Assembly: GCF_050870875.2 (NCBI RefSeq)
Contig: NZ_CP194041.2
Span: 186,001-250,000 of the forward strand
Source: Agarivorans sp050870875
Lineage (GTDB): Bacteria; Pseudomonadota; Gammaproteobacteria; Enterobacterales; Celerinatantimonadaceae
Direction: 5' to 3'
Length of the DNA: 64,000 bases
Position 1 is the first letter of the stretch. Each line of letters begins with the position of its first letter. The position numbers were made by a program, and so were the translations under genes. The notes below the pieces were generated by a model. It ran no database searches, was not told the origin of the DNA, and worked only from the letters and a program-made list of their open reading frames with translations. Below are positions 7,288-16,900 of the stretch, piece by piece.

Positions 7288-8145
7288 TTATATTGCTGCC
7301 GCTTGTGTGACTTTAATGTATATTTCACGTAGCTTTTGGGCAATAGGACCTGGTTTGCCATCGCCAATCGCTTTGCCGTCAATCTCAATCACCGGCCATA
7401 CAAAGGTGGTTGCCGAACTCACAAAGGCTTCTTTCGCTGCATAAGCTTCTTCAATGGTGAAGTTGCGCTCTTCCACTTCCAGTTGAGCATCTTCGGCGAG
7501 TTGTAATAAGCTAGCGCGAGTGATGCCATGTAGAATGTCGTTACTTAAAGGCCGAGTAATGATTTTCCCTTGCTCGGTGACGATATAAGCGTTGTTTGAG
7601 CTTCCTTCGGTGACATAACCGTCTTCAATCAACCAGGCATCGCTAGCACCAGCTGCTAGCGCAGCTTGTTTCGCTAGGCAGGGGGCAAGTAAGCCTACGG
7701 TTTTTATGTCGCGACGTTTCCAACGAATATCAGGGATGGAAATCACCTTCATGCCTTTGGCGGCTTTGGGGCAGTCGATCAGTGGGCGGGATTGGGTGAA
7801 TAATACCAAGGTCGGAGCGGTGTCTGCTGGAAAAGCAAAGTCGCGATCACCGGCATTACCACGGCTAAGTTGCAAGTAAATGCCACCTTCTGTTAGCCCA
7901 TTTTGCTTGATCAGTTCGCGTTGGATCTCGGTGAGCTGCTCGCCGCTCACTGGCAAGGTCAGTTCGAGCTCAGCGCATGAGCGTTCTAAGCGGGCCAAGT
8001 GGCCGGCATTATCGATGAGCTTGCCATCGAGCACCGCGGTGACTTCGTAAACCGCATCCGAGAATAAAAATCCACGGTCAAATACCGAAACTTTTGCTTC
8101 TAACTCAGGGACATATTCCCCATTCACATACACGATACGTTGCAT
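7288..8145 (-). CDS. dat: D-amino acid aminotransferase (class IV, PLP)
   Basis: At 285 residues it fits D-alanine aminotransferases, which move the amino group between D-Ala and 2-oxoglutarate to give pyruvate and D-Glu. Fold-type IV features are clear: VNGEYVPELEAKVSVFDRGFLFSD at the N-terminus, the PLP lysine in IKTVGLL, and TEGSSNNAYIV for phosphate binding. The start has AAGAGGAAA upstream. It is the third gene behind dgcN and dgcA (12-base gap), so it could either feed D-Glu to them or run in reverse. A branched-chain aminotransferase is less likely given the RGF-FSDAVYEV motif. Confidence 0.88.
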   Translation of the reverse strand: MQRIVYVNGEYVPELEAKVSVFDRGFLFSDAVYEVTAVLDGKLIDNAGHLARLERSCAELELTLPVSGEQLTEIQRELIKQNGLTEGGIYLQLSRGNAGDRDFAFPADTAPTLVLFTQSRPLIDCPKAAKGMKVISIPDIRWKRRDIKTVGLLAPCLAKQAALAAGASDAWLIEDGYVTEGSSNNAYIVTEQGKIITRPLSNDILHGITRASLLQLAEDAQLEVEERNFTIEEAYAAKEAFVSSATTFVWPVIEIDGKAIGDGKPGPIAQKLREIYIKVTQAAAI

Positions 8146-8157
8146 GATTATTTCCTC

Positions 8158-9132
8158 TTAGCCCCACAGCTGTGCTGTGAAAGGCAACATCTCATTATTA
8201 TTAAATTCAAAGCCGTGTTCGATGTCTTCACTGAGTAGCAGGGGACCATCGAGGTCAACAATTTCACAGCCCTGCGCTACTACAAAAGCTGGTGCCATGC
8301 TAAGCGAGCTAGAGAGCATACAACCCACCATGATTTGTAGACCGGCTTGTTCGGCAAGTTCTTTTAAAACCAGTGCTTCGGTCAAACCGCCAGTTTTATC
8401 AATTTTTATGTTGATCATGTCATATTTACCGATAATGCCCGGTAGGCTCGCGCGGTCGTGACATGACTCATCGGCGCAGATAGGGATCGGTCGCGATAGA
8501 CTTCTTAAAGCCTCATCGTCACCCGCTGGAAAAGGCTGTTCAATCATCGCTACATCTAACTTAATCAGCTCAGGGATCAGTGAGTTATAGAGTTCAACTG
8601 TCCAAGCCTCGTTAGCGTCCAAGATGATCTTGGCGTTTGGTGCACCTTGGCGGACGGCTGCGACGCGTTGCAAATCTTCAGCTCCACCGAGCTTCAGCTT
8701 AAGCAAGGGGCGAAACGCATTTTCGGTCGCGGCTTGCTGCATCTTTTCCGGTGTATCTAAAGATAAGGTGTAGGCGGTGGTGAGAGCCGCTGGCGTGGCT
8801 GACACTTTTTGCCAAATGGAAATACCTTCGTGCTTACATTCTAAATCCCACAAGGCGCAGTCTACGGCATTACGCGCGGCACCCGAAGGTAATAACAGTT
8901 GTAGCTCTTGGCGCGACAGGCCTTCACGTAAGCGTGGCAAAATCCCTTCAAGCTGAGCGAGTACACTGTCGATAGATTCTTGATAGTGGGCGTAAGGAAC
9001 ACATTCGCCACGGCCAATTTTTCCTTGGTCTTCCAGCTCGACAATAACCGTTTCTGCTTCGGTTTTACTGCCGCGAGAGATGGTGAAAGTTCCGCGGATT
9101 GGCCAACTTTTTGTAGAGAAACGAACCTTCAT
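8158..9132 (-). CDS. dgcA: N-acetyl-D-glutamate racemase / dipeptide epimerase family (enolase superfamily)
   Basis: This 324-residue muconate-lactonising-type enolase-superfamily enzyme has KLKLGG (second-strand base Lys), LDANEAW, IEQPFP and ADES metal ligands, and KIDKTGG (opposite-face Lys). Alone it would be called an L-Ala-D/L-Glu epimerase. It sits directly behind a DgcN homologue with start and stop overlapping (TAATG), the known pairing in marine D-glutamate degraders. There DgcA converts N-acetyl-D-Glu to N-acetyl-L-Glu. I prefer the DgcA call on context; the muropeptide epimerase role remains possible. Confidence 0.8.
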   Translation of the reverse strand: MKVRFSTKSWPIRGTFTISRGSKTEAETVIVELEDQGKIGRGECVPYAHYQESIDSVLAQLEGILPRLREGLSRQELQLLLPSGAARNAVDCALWDLECKHEGISIWQKVSATPAALTTAYTLSLDTPEKMQQAATENAFRPLLKLKLGGAEDLQRVAAVRQGAPNAKIILDANEAWTVELYNSLIPELIKLDVAMIEQPFPAGDDEALRSLSRPIPICADESCHDRASLPGIIGKYDMINIKIDKTGGLTEALVLKELAEQAGLQIMVGCMLSSSLSMAPAFVVAQGCEIVDLDGPLLLSEDIEHGFEFNNNEMLPFTAQLWG

Positions 9133-10139
9133 TATAGCTCCGCTAATTTTTCAACAATACGGCCTACACCTTGACGGAATGGATCAACGACTGGCAAACC
9201 AATGTTTGATTCAAGTTGCGCCATATAATCTAGAGCTTCTTTTTCTTCTAGCTGAGAAGTATTCACTGAAATACCAACAAATTGTACGTTTTTATTGGTG
9301 AGGCTGGCAGTTGCTAAGTTGGCCTGCATACAAGTGTCGATATCAGGTAGTGAATAGTCGGGGACGCCACGCATATGGGTGCGGGTTGGCTCATGACATA
9401 ATACCAGTGCGTCAGCTTGTGAACCGTGAATGAGACCTGTAGTTACGCCGGCAAAAGAAGGGTGAAATAAAGAACCTTGACCTTCGATGATATCCCAGTG
9501 GTCAGCGCTATTGGCTGGTGCAATCGTTTCAATGGCTCCGGCAATAAAATCGGCCACCACGCAGTCGGCGCTCACGCCTTCACCACAGATTAATATTCCG
9601 GTTTGTCCGGTGGCTCTAAAGTCGGCATTAAAACCCTGCTTTTGAGCTTCTTTTTCGATAGCTAATGAAGTATACATTTTACCGACTGAACAATCGGTAC
9701 CTACCGTGAGTAGACGTTTTCCGGCGCGTTTTTTACCACTGGCGACTGGGTAGGCTTGGCTTGGGTAGCGAACATCGAATAATTGGCGACCATGCTTCTC
9801 GGCACATGCAACGAGTTCTGGGATGTCGCTGAGTTTGTTATGTAGACCCGCCGCGATATCAAGACCTGATTCTAGTGCTTCAATTAATACACTAACCCAT
9901 TCATCGGAGATGATGCCACCGCGATTAGCGACACCAATGACCAAAGTTTTTGCTCCTGCAGTTGCAGCTGCCGCAATCGAGAGGTCCTCTAAGCCGCAAT
10001 CCGCATTACAAGAAGGGAGGCGAAATTGACCCACACAATACTCGGGATGCCAGGTTTTAATGCCTTGGGCTACTTTGGCTGCAAGTTGATCGGCTGCGTC
10101 GCCAAGAAACAATAGATAAGGTTTTTTCAGTTCCATCAT
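9132..10139 (-). CDS. dgcN: D-glutamate N-acetyltransferase (DUF1611 family)
   Basis: This DUF1611-type protein has a P-loop-like GTDCSVGKMYTS near residue 155 and the family blocks DADFRATGQTGILICG-like, IEGQGSLFHPSF and LCHEPTRTHMRG. DgcN acetylates D-glutamate so that DgcA can racemise it, and the product enters L-Glu metabolism. I place the start at ATG 10139 because ACGGAG lies eight bases upstream. The longer frame to 10172 uses a GTG without a ribosome site. It leads a tight minus-strand operon with dgcA and dat. Confidence 0.83.
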   Translation of the reverse strand: MMELKKPYLLFLGDAADQLAAKVAQGIKTWHPEYCVGQFRLPSCNADCGLEDLSIAAAATAGAKTLVIGVANRGGIISDEWVSVLIEALESGLDIAAGLHNKLSDIPELVACAEKHGRQLFDVRYPSQAYPVASGKKRAGKRLLTVGTDCSVGKMYTSLAIEKEAQKQGFNADFRATGQTGILICGEGVSADCVVADFIAGAIETIAPANSADHWDIIEGQGSLFHPSFAGVTTGLIHGSQADALVLCHEPTRTHMRGVPDYSLPDIDTCMQANLATASLTNKNVQFVGISVNTSQLEEKEALDYMAQLESNIGLPVVDPFRQGVGRIVEKLAEL

Positions 10140-10955
10140 TAATACTCCGTAAACGTGTTGCTGGTGAGTCACTATTTAGGCATCAGCAGCGTCATTGATC
10201 TTGAATGTTGATAAAAACTCTCTGCAAGAAACATGACAAAATTTCGCATGTAGTGCTTCTTATGGTCAAAAACACTTTACTCAAAATGAGAGGATCTGTT
10301 GGCAGATGACAGAACTAGGGTATTTTTGATAGCCTTATCATATTTAGGAAATGCTGTTACTTTTGTTTTTGGTGGGGATTAATGTCTTAAAAATTTTGCG
10401 TTCCAGAATATTTCATCAGCAATGATGGAAACTTGGATTTATATAATATTGATCTTAAGTTCCTCAGTAGATGGATGCTCTGCGCCTCTGTCTGATATTT
10501 TTATTCATCCCATCTGACTTTTTATTTCGTCTCATGTAGGTACATCGAATGTGAATGAGGAACTGCGGTTATTTATTGCACCCAAATGGGGCTTTGTTCT
10601 GTGATGTTGCACATATTTGGTGCTATTTAGCTATTTTTTCGAATTGATTTACACTACTATGTCAAATGTTAATAAAATGTATCAGTATGTTTCTATCTGC
10701 CTTTTGTCGATAAAAGAGGTTTAAATAGAGCATTTATAGATAGCGTTTTATTCTTGCTTTTGGCTTGTAATATGGCGAATTATTCTAGTGAGTAATAAGC
10801 TGTGTCCATGTTATGACTATTTAACATTTGTTAGTGTTGGTCGTCGCTAAGCTACTCATAACACGCCGTTATGGATGGTGTTTGGTAGATTGGTCTACTA
10901 CTTGCTGTGACTAATCTAAATCGCTTTCTTAAATATAATTATGGAGAACAAATAA
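10140..10955. other. Long divergent intergenic region of the D-amino-acid block
   Basis: About 815 AT-rich bases separate the divergent dgcN operon and the alanine symporter. It must hold promoters for both directions, but I cannot pick reliable -35/-10 pairs or an operator. I specifically looked for a glycine-riboswitch-like leader before the symporter and saw none. Small frames here are not convincing genes. Confidence 0.5.
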
Positions 10956-12320
10956 ATGGACTTTATCTCTGGGCTGATTGGCCAGCTCAATGGCATCGTT
11001 TGGGGTGTACCAATGTTGGTGTTAATTTTGGGCGTCGGGATATTTCTCACCGTAGGCTTGAAGTTTATGCCGATCCTCAATATTGGCCCGGCTTTTAAAC
11101 TGATGTGGGATGGCCGAGGAGCAAGTGGTAAAGGTGAAATCCCGCCTTTTCAGGCATTGATGACGGCGATGTCAGCCACTGTTGGTACGGGTAATATCGC
11201 GGGGGTTGCGACAGCGGTCTTTATTGGTGGTCCGGGAGCATTATTCTGGATGTGGATGACTGCTTTATTAGGGATGGCCACCAAATACGCCGAAGCCGTA
11301 TTAGCGGTTAACTACCGTGAAAAAGATGAAAATGGCAGCTATGTTGGCGGCCCAATGTATTACATCAAAAATGGCATGGGCAAGAAATGGGCCTGGCTGG
11401 GCACCTTGTTTGCGGTATTTGGCGCGGTGGCATGTTTTGGGATTGGCAACGCGGTGCAGTCAAACTCGATTGCCCAGGTGCTAGAGTCTAACTTCTCATT
11501 TTCGCCGTTAATGGTTGGCTTAATCATTATGGTACTGGCGGGCGGGGTTATCCTTGGGGGCTTAAAACGAGTGGGTAAGTTTGCTGGTGCCTTGGTGCCA
11601 GTGATGGCGGTTGCCTATATCGTTTGTGGCCTTATCATTTTGCTGATGAACCTTGGAGAAATTGGTCCAGCGATTATGACGATTCTAGAACATGCCTTCA
11701 CGCCGGCTTCGGCTCAAGGTGGTTTTGCTGGTGCAACAGTCTGGATGGCGATCCGTTTTGGGGTGGCGCGCGGGGTGTTCTCTAACGAAGCCGGTCTCGG
11801 TTCTGCGCCGATTGCCCATGCGAGTGCTCAAACTGATGAACCTGTTCGTCAAGGCTTGATTGCCATGTTAGGAACTTTCCTTGATACCTTGGTTATTTGT
11901 AGCATTACCGGTCTGGTGATTGTGATTTCAGGCGCTTGGACCGAAGGTGCCTCGGGGGCTGCGTTGACCTCTGCCGCCTTTGAGCAAATTTTACCTGGCT
12001 GGGGCGGTTACTTGGTTGCTATTAGCCTTGCTGTATTTGCTTTTACCACGATCGTTGGTTGGTCTGTTTATGGCGAGCGTTGTGCTGAATACCTGTTTGG
12101 TCCTAAGGCCGTTCTACCGTTTCGTTTATTGTTCATTGTGGCTTTGCCGGTCGGCGCAATTATGGAGTTAGACTTTGTTTGGTTGCTGGGTGATACCCTG
12201 AATGCAATGATGGCTATTCCTAACTTAGTTGCCTTAGCGGTGTTAAGTCCGGTGGTCTTTAAGTTAACCAAGCGCTACTTTAGTCAGCAGCAAGCGCCTA
12301 ATGGGGTTACCGAGTCATAA
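10956..12320 (+). CDS. Alanine/glycine:cation symporter (AGCS family)
   Basis: This 454-residue inner-membrane protein has about ten to eleven hydrophobic segments. Family signatures include ALMTAMSATVGTGNIAGVA, GGPGALFWMWM, KYAEAVLAV, GGPMYYI and FSNEAGLGSAPIAHA. AGCS carriers import alanine or glycine, some including D-alanine, with sodium. GGAGAA precedes the ATG. Alanine racemase follows 78 bases later, and D-amino-acid enzymes lie divergently, pointing to D/L-alanine as the substrate. Confidence 0.92.
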   Translation: MDFISGLIGQLNGIVWGVPMLVLILGVGIFLTVGLKFMPILNIGPAFKLMWDGRGASGKGEIPPFQALMTAMSATVGTGNIAGVATAVFIGGPGALFWMWMTALLGMATKYAEAVLAVNYREKDENGSYVGGPMYYIKNGMGKKWAWLGTLFAVFGAVACFGIGNAVQSNSIAQVLESNFSFSPLMVGLIIMVLAGGVILGGLKRVGKFAGALVPVMAVAYIVCGLIILLMNLGEIGPAIMTILEHAFTPASAQGGFAGATVWMAIRFGVARGVFSNEAGLGSAPIAHASAQTDEPVRQGLIAMLGTFLDTLVICSITGLVIVISGAWTEGASGAALTSAAFEQILPGWGGYLVAISLAVFAFTTIVGWSVYGERCAEYLFGPKAVLPFRLLFIVALPVGAIMELDFVWLLGDTLNAMMAIPNLVALAVLSPVVFKLTKRYFSQQQAPNGVTES

Positions 12321-12338
12321 TTTTATTGTGTGAATCAG

Positions 12339-12365
12339 CCTTGCCAAGCTTCGACCTTGGCAAGG
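12339..12365 (+). terminator. Stem-loop between symporter and alr
   Basis: A perfect 10-bp stem, CCTTGCCAAG (12339-12348) with CTTGGCAAGG (12356-12365), has a 7-base loop and is followed by the moderately T-rich TGCCATCTTTAATTTT. It could attenuate readthrough into alr or stabilise the upstream mRNA. Confidence 0.55.
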
Positions 12366-12398
12366 TGCCATCTTTAATTTTCTAGTGAAGGAGGAAGG

Positions 12399-13478
12399 AT
12401 GCTCACTGCAGAAGCTGTGATCGATCTACAGGCTTTACAGCACAATTATCAGGTTTTGAAGCGGCTTTGTCCCAAGCAGCAGTTGGTTGCAGTGATTAAA
12501 GGTGATGCTTACGGCCACGGTTCGGTGAATGTCGCCAAAGCCTTGCCTAGTGCTGATATGTTTGCCGTGGCGAGAATTGAAGAAGCGCTGGAACTGCGCG
12601 CAGCAGGTATTATCACGCCGATCCTACTGTTAGAAGGCTGTTTTTGTAGCGAAGATTTAATGCTCGCTGCCGAGCACCAATTTCACACCGTGATCCATAG
12701 TGACTTCCAGTTACAACAGTTTACCGCAGCACATTTGCTCAGGCCTTTGCACGTGTGGGTGAAGCTCGATACAGGCATGCATCGAGTGGGGATTGAGCGT
12801 CCCCAGTTTAATGACTTTGTTCAGCAGCTTCAGGGCTGCGTTAATCTCGCCGGTGAGCTGGGTTTTATTAGCCACTTGAGCTGCGCTGATGACTTAGATT
12901 CAGCTACCACCCGCCAGCAAATAGCCTTATTTGAAGACTTAACCAAGGACTATTCTGGGCCCAAAACCCTTGCGAATTCGGCTGGCGCGCTGTATTGGCC
13001 CGATGCGCAATATGACTATGTGCGCGCCGGGATCTCGTTGTACGGTATTGCTCCTAATGAGCAACAAATTGGTCAGCAACATCAGTTAAAACCAGTGATG
13101 AGTTTGAAGTCGAAATTGATTTCGGTGCGTCATCACCGCAAAGGTGAACCGATTGGATACGGTGAAATTTGGCGAGCCACAGAAGATACGCTGATAGGAG
13201 TGGTCGCCATGGGCTACGGTGATGGTTATCCTCGTTCGGCACCCGCAGGTACGCCAGTCTATATTAACGGACGGATTGTCCCCATTGTGGGTCGGGTATC
13301 GATGGACATGCTCACGGTTGATTTGGGCGCTGATGCCGGCGATCAAGTGGGTGATAGCGTCGAGTTCTGGGGTCGTCAATTACCCATTGAAACGGTGGCT
13401 CAAGCCATTGATACCATCCCCTATGAATTGTGTATTAAGTTGACTAAGCGAGTCGTTAAAAGTAAGGCGTTTACCTAG
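12399..13478 (+). CDS. alr: Alanine racemase
   Basis: This 359-residue PLP enzyme interconverts L- and D-alanine. The PLP lysine is in AVIKGDAYGHG near residue 34, and the second catalytic base Tyr is in the segment around residue 250 (GYGEIWRATEDT) with MGYGDGYPR following. VSMDML contributes to the other subunit's active site. GGAGGAAGG sits just before the ATG. Its place behind an alanine carrier and opposite dat/dgcAN suggests a catabolic (DadX-like) role rather than, or in addition to, cell-wall supply. Confidence 0.93.
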   Translation: MLTAEAVIDLQALQHNYQVLKRLCPKQQLVAVIKGDAYGHGSVNVAKALPSADMFAVARIEEALELRAAGIITPILLLEGCFCSEDLMLAAEHQFHTVIHSDFQLQQFTAAHLLRPLHVWVKLDTGMHRVGIERPQFNDFVQQLQGCVNLAGELGFISHLSCADDLDSATTRQQIALFEDLTKDYSGPKTLANSAGALYWPDAQYDYVRAGISLYGIAPNEQQIGQQHQLKPVMSLKSKLISVRHHRKGEPIGYGEIWRATEDTLIGVVAMGYGDGYPRSAPAGTPVYINGRIVPIVGRVSMDMLTVDLGADAGDQVGDSVEFWGRQLPIETVAQAIDTIPYELCIKLTKRVVKSKAFT

Positions 13479-13974
13479 CGAAGTGGTATTCTGCTAACAC
13501 TATTATATTGTTATTAAGGGGCAGAATAATTGCCCCAGTTTCCCGCCGTATCTCTTCCTTAAAACTATCGATATAGAAGGTACTCGCTTAGTTTGGTTTG
13601 TCGATACCTTTGTTAAGCTTGTCTAGAGCATGTCTAAGGGAGTAAAAAAGTATTCGCTTTAGTCATTTTTATATTCTTAAGTTGAAGGCCAGATAGAACC
13701 TACCAAGATTTTTGTTTATTTTTTGTTGAAAAATTACTTCTACACCGACGAATCAACCTTTTTCATCTATTTGAGTTCGTGCAACTCATTGTATACTTGA
13801 ATCTATTTTAAGAAACATGATATAAATCAAATTCAGATATTTTGTTAATGATAGGTTGCGTTTTATCGATCTATTCTATTGTTGTCTCTCGATTTATATT
13901 TTCAAAGCTTTAACTAAGTATTGCCATCATCATTGAGTAGGATGATCCAATGTCGGGCGTTAAAAGGGAGTTTT
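13479..13974. other. Non-coding gap with a short hairpin
   Basis: About 495 AT-rich bases. A GGGGCA/TGCCCC hairpin at 13518-13536 lies 40 bases past alr and is probably part of its transcript end, though the T-tract is poor. The remainder should hold the promoter of the following surface-protein gene; no clear operator is visible. Confidence 0.5.
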
Positions 13975-16900
13975 ATGCGCATATCAAGTTTATCCTCAAT
14001 TGCTGTAGCAGCATTATTTGGGCTATCTATTCCGGCCTTCGCGGCTAATGACACTTATGCCCTCGATAGTGGCCAGCTGCGTTTTGGTTCTGGTGCAGAA
14101 ACATCGATCACTGCTTCTGGTGTACTAAAACAACCTTTTTATTACGACGATGCGAATAGCACATGGTACAAACTGACTTATTCGAGCTACCCTCTCAGCA
14201 GTGCGATTGGGTTTGGCGGGGATGGCTCCGAGATTTGGAATGTTAATGGCACTATTACTCAAGATCCTACTTTAAGTAATCAGACCATCGATAGCTCGGC
14301 CTTTACTTTGTATGATGGCGTAAAGGGTTATGGAACGCTTACCACAAGTGGTTCGCTTGCCATAGATGAGGCCAATTTGGGTTATCAGGCGAGTTTTACC
14401 GTCGAGCAAGACTCTCCCTATGTTTCGATTACCATTAGCTTGAGCAATTTGGGGACTAGCAACGTCGAAAATCTTCGTTTCTGGATGGGGACGCGAGATG
14501 ATTATGTGGGGACCGATGATAGCCCCACCAAAACACGTGGTAATTTAGTGGATGGTGTATTCACGCCGATTTCTACGTCAGCGGAGCAAGCGCAAGGCTT
14601 ACAAATTGAAAGTAATAGTGGCTCCAGCACTAGTGGGGTGTTGTTTTATGTAAATGCTGATAATGGTTATGTGATCCACAGCGTTAGTCGTGGTTTTGAA
14701 AGGGTTACCGCTCAAGATCCTCGTACTTCTGCCATTACCGCCACTGGTGACGACGCTTATGGTTTTTATTTACGGATGAAGGATCTTGCGCCCGGCGAGA
14801 CGGACTCCTTTACTTGGTATTACGCCGCAGGTGATTCATCTGAACTGCAAGCTTTGGCTCAGACCATTTATGACGCGGCTCAGGGTAAAGATGTTGTTGA
14901 AAACGTGCCGGTGGCTTTCGAAGATGAAGACTTTGTTGATGCTCAAGGAAATGTTGTTTCTAAAATTCGTATCGCTTCATTGCCAGAACATGGTGAACTT
15001 ACATTAAATGGAGCCACGATCAGTGAGGCGTTAGAGATTAATAGTGCCGATTATAATCTGATTAGCTATGCCCCCGATGAAGATTTTGTAGGGACCGACC
15101 AATTCACCTGGCAGGCCTGGAATAGTTCTAATTCAGCATACAGTTCGGATATTAGCACGGTGACATTTACTATTCTCAGCGATTCAGATGGTGATGGTTC
15201 GGCGGATGTGGCGGATGAAGATATTGATGGCGATGGTGTCCTTAATGAAGATGATGCTTTCCCCGAAGACCCGACCGAATCCGTCGATACCGATGGTGAT
15301 GCTATTGGTAACAATGCCGACACCGACGATGATGGTGATGGCGTAGCCGATAGCACTGATGCCTTCCCGCTTGACGCAGCGGAATCCGTCGATACCGATG
15401 GCGATGGCACCGGTAACAATGCTGACACCGACGACGATGGCGATGGCGTGTTAGATGCGGATGATGCTTTCCCACTTGATGTTGGGGAATCAGTTGATAC
15501 AGATGGTGATGGTACCGGTAACAATGCCGATACCGATGATGATGGCGATGGTGTGTTAGATGTTGATGATGCTTTCCCACTTGATGCTGCGGAATCTGTC
15601 GATACTGATGGTGATGGTACCGGTAACAATGCCGATACCGATGATGATGGCGATGGGGTTGCCGATACTGGTGATGCCTTTCCATTGGATGGTAGTGAAA
15701 TTATTGATACTGATGGTGACGGCACCGGTAACAATGCCGACACCGATGATGATGGTGATGGCGTAGCCGATAGCACCGATGCTTTCCCACTTGATGCTGG
15801 GGAATCTACCGATACTGATGGTGATGGCATGGGTAATAATGCCGACACCGACGATGATAATGATGGCGTAGCCGATAGCACCGACGCCTTCCCCTTAGAT
15901 GCTGCCGAAACCGTCGATACCGATGGCGATGGCATTGGTAACAATGCTGATACCGATGATGATGGTGATAGGGTCGCCGATGCCAGCGATGCCTTCCCCT
16001 TAGATGCTGCTGAAACCGTCGATACCGATGGTGATGGTATCGGCAACAATGCCGATACCGATGATGATAATGATAATGTGCTAGATGCAGATGATGCCTT
16101 CCCTCTTGATGCAGCGGAATCTGTCGATACCGATGGCGATGGTATCGGTAACAATGCCGACACCGATGATGATAATGATAATGTGCTAGATGCAGATGAT
16201 GCCTTCCCGCTTGATGTATCAGAATCCGTCGATACCGATGGCGATGGTATTGGTAACAATGCTGATACCGATGATGATGGTGATGGCGTAGCCGATAGCA
16301 CCGATGCCTTCCCACTTGACGCAGCGGAATCCGTCGATACCGATGGTGATGGTATCGGTAACAATGCCGACACGGATGATGATGGTGATGGGGTTGCCGA
16401 TAGCACTGATGTCTTCCCGCTTGACGCTGCGGAGTCTGTCGATACCGATGGCGATGGTATTGGTAATAATGCCGACACCGACGATGATGGTGATGGGGTT
16501 GCCGATAGCACTGATGCTTTCCCACTTGATGCAGCCGAATCCGTCGATACTGATGGCGACGGTATTGGTAACAATGCTGATACTGATGATGATGGTGATG
16601 GCGTATTAGATGCTGATGATGTTTTCCCACTTGACGCTACGGAATCTGTCGATACCGATGGTGATGGCACCGGTAACAATGCCGACACCGACGATGATGG
16701 TGATGGCGTATTAGATGCGGACGATGCTTTCCCACTTGATGCTGGGGAATCTGTCGATACTGATGGCGACGGTACCGGTAATAATGCCGACACCGATGAC
16801 GATGGCGATGGCATGAGTGATGAATGGGAGCTTGCTAATGGTCTTGATCCTCTCGATAGTGCTGATGCTGCTTTAGATTCTGATGGTGACGGTGAGAGTA

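Noticed and set aside
10600..10955. Glycine riboswitch before the AGCS symporter
   Set aside because: No paired GGAGAG-type aptamer pattern is visible.
10907..11098. 63-codon frame before the alanine symporter
   Set aside because: It overlaps the symporter start in another frame and resembles no protein.
15277..16746. Possible CRISPR or satellite array because of regular 105-bp spacing
   Set aside because: The whole unit is conserved in frame and codes for TSP3-like repeats; there are no unique spacers.
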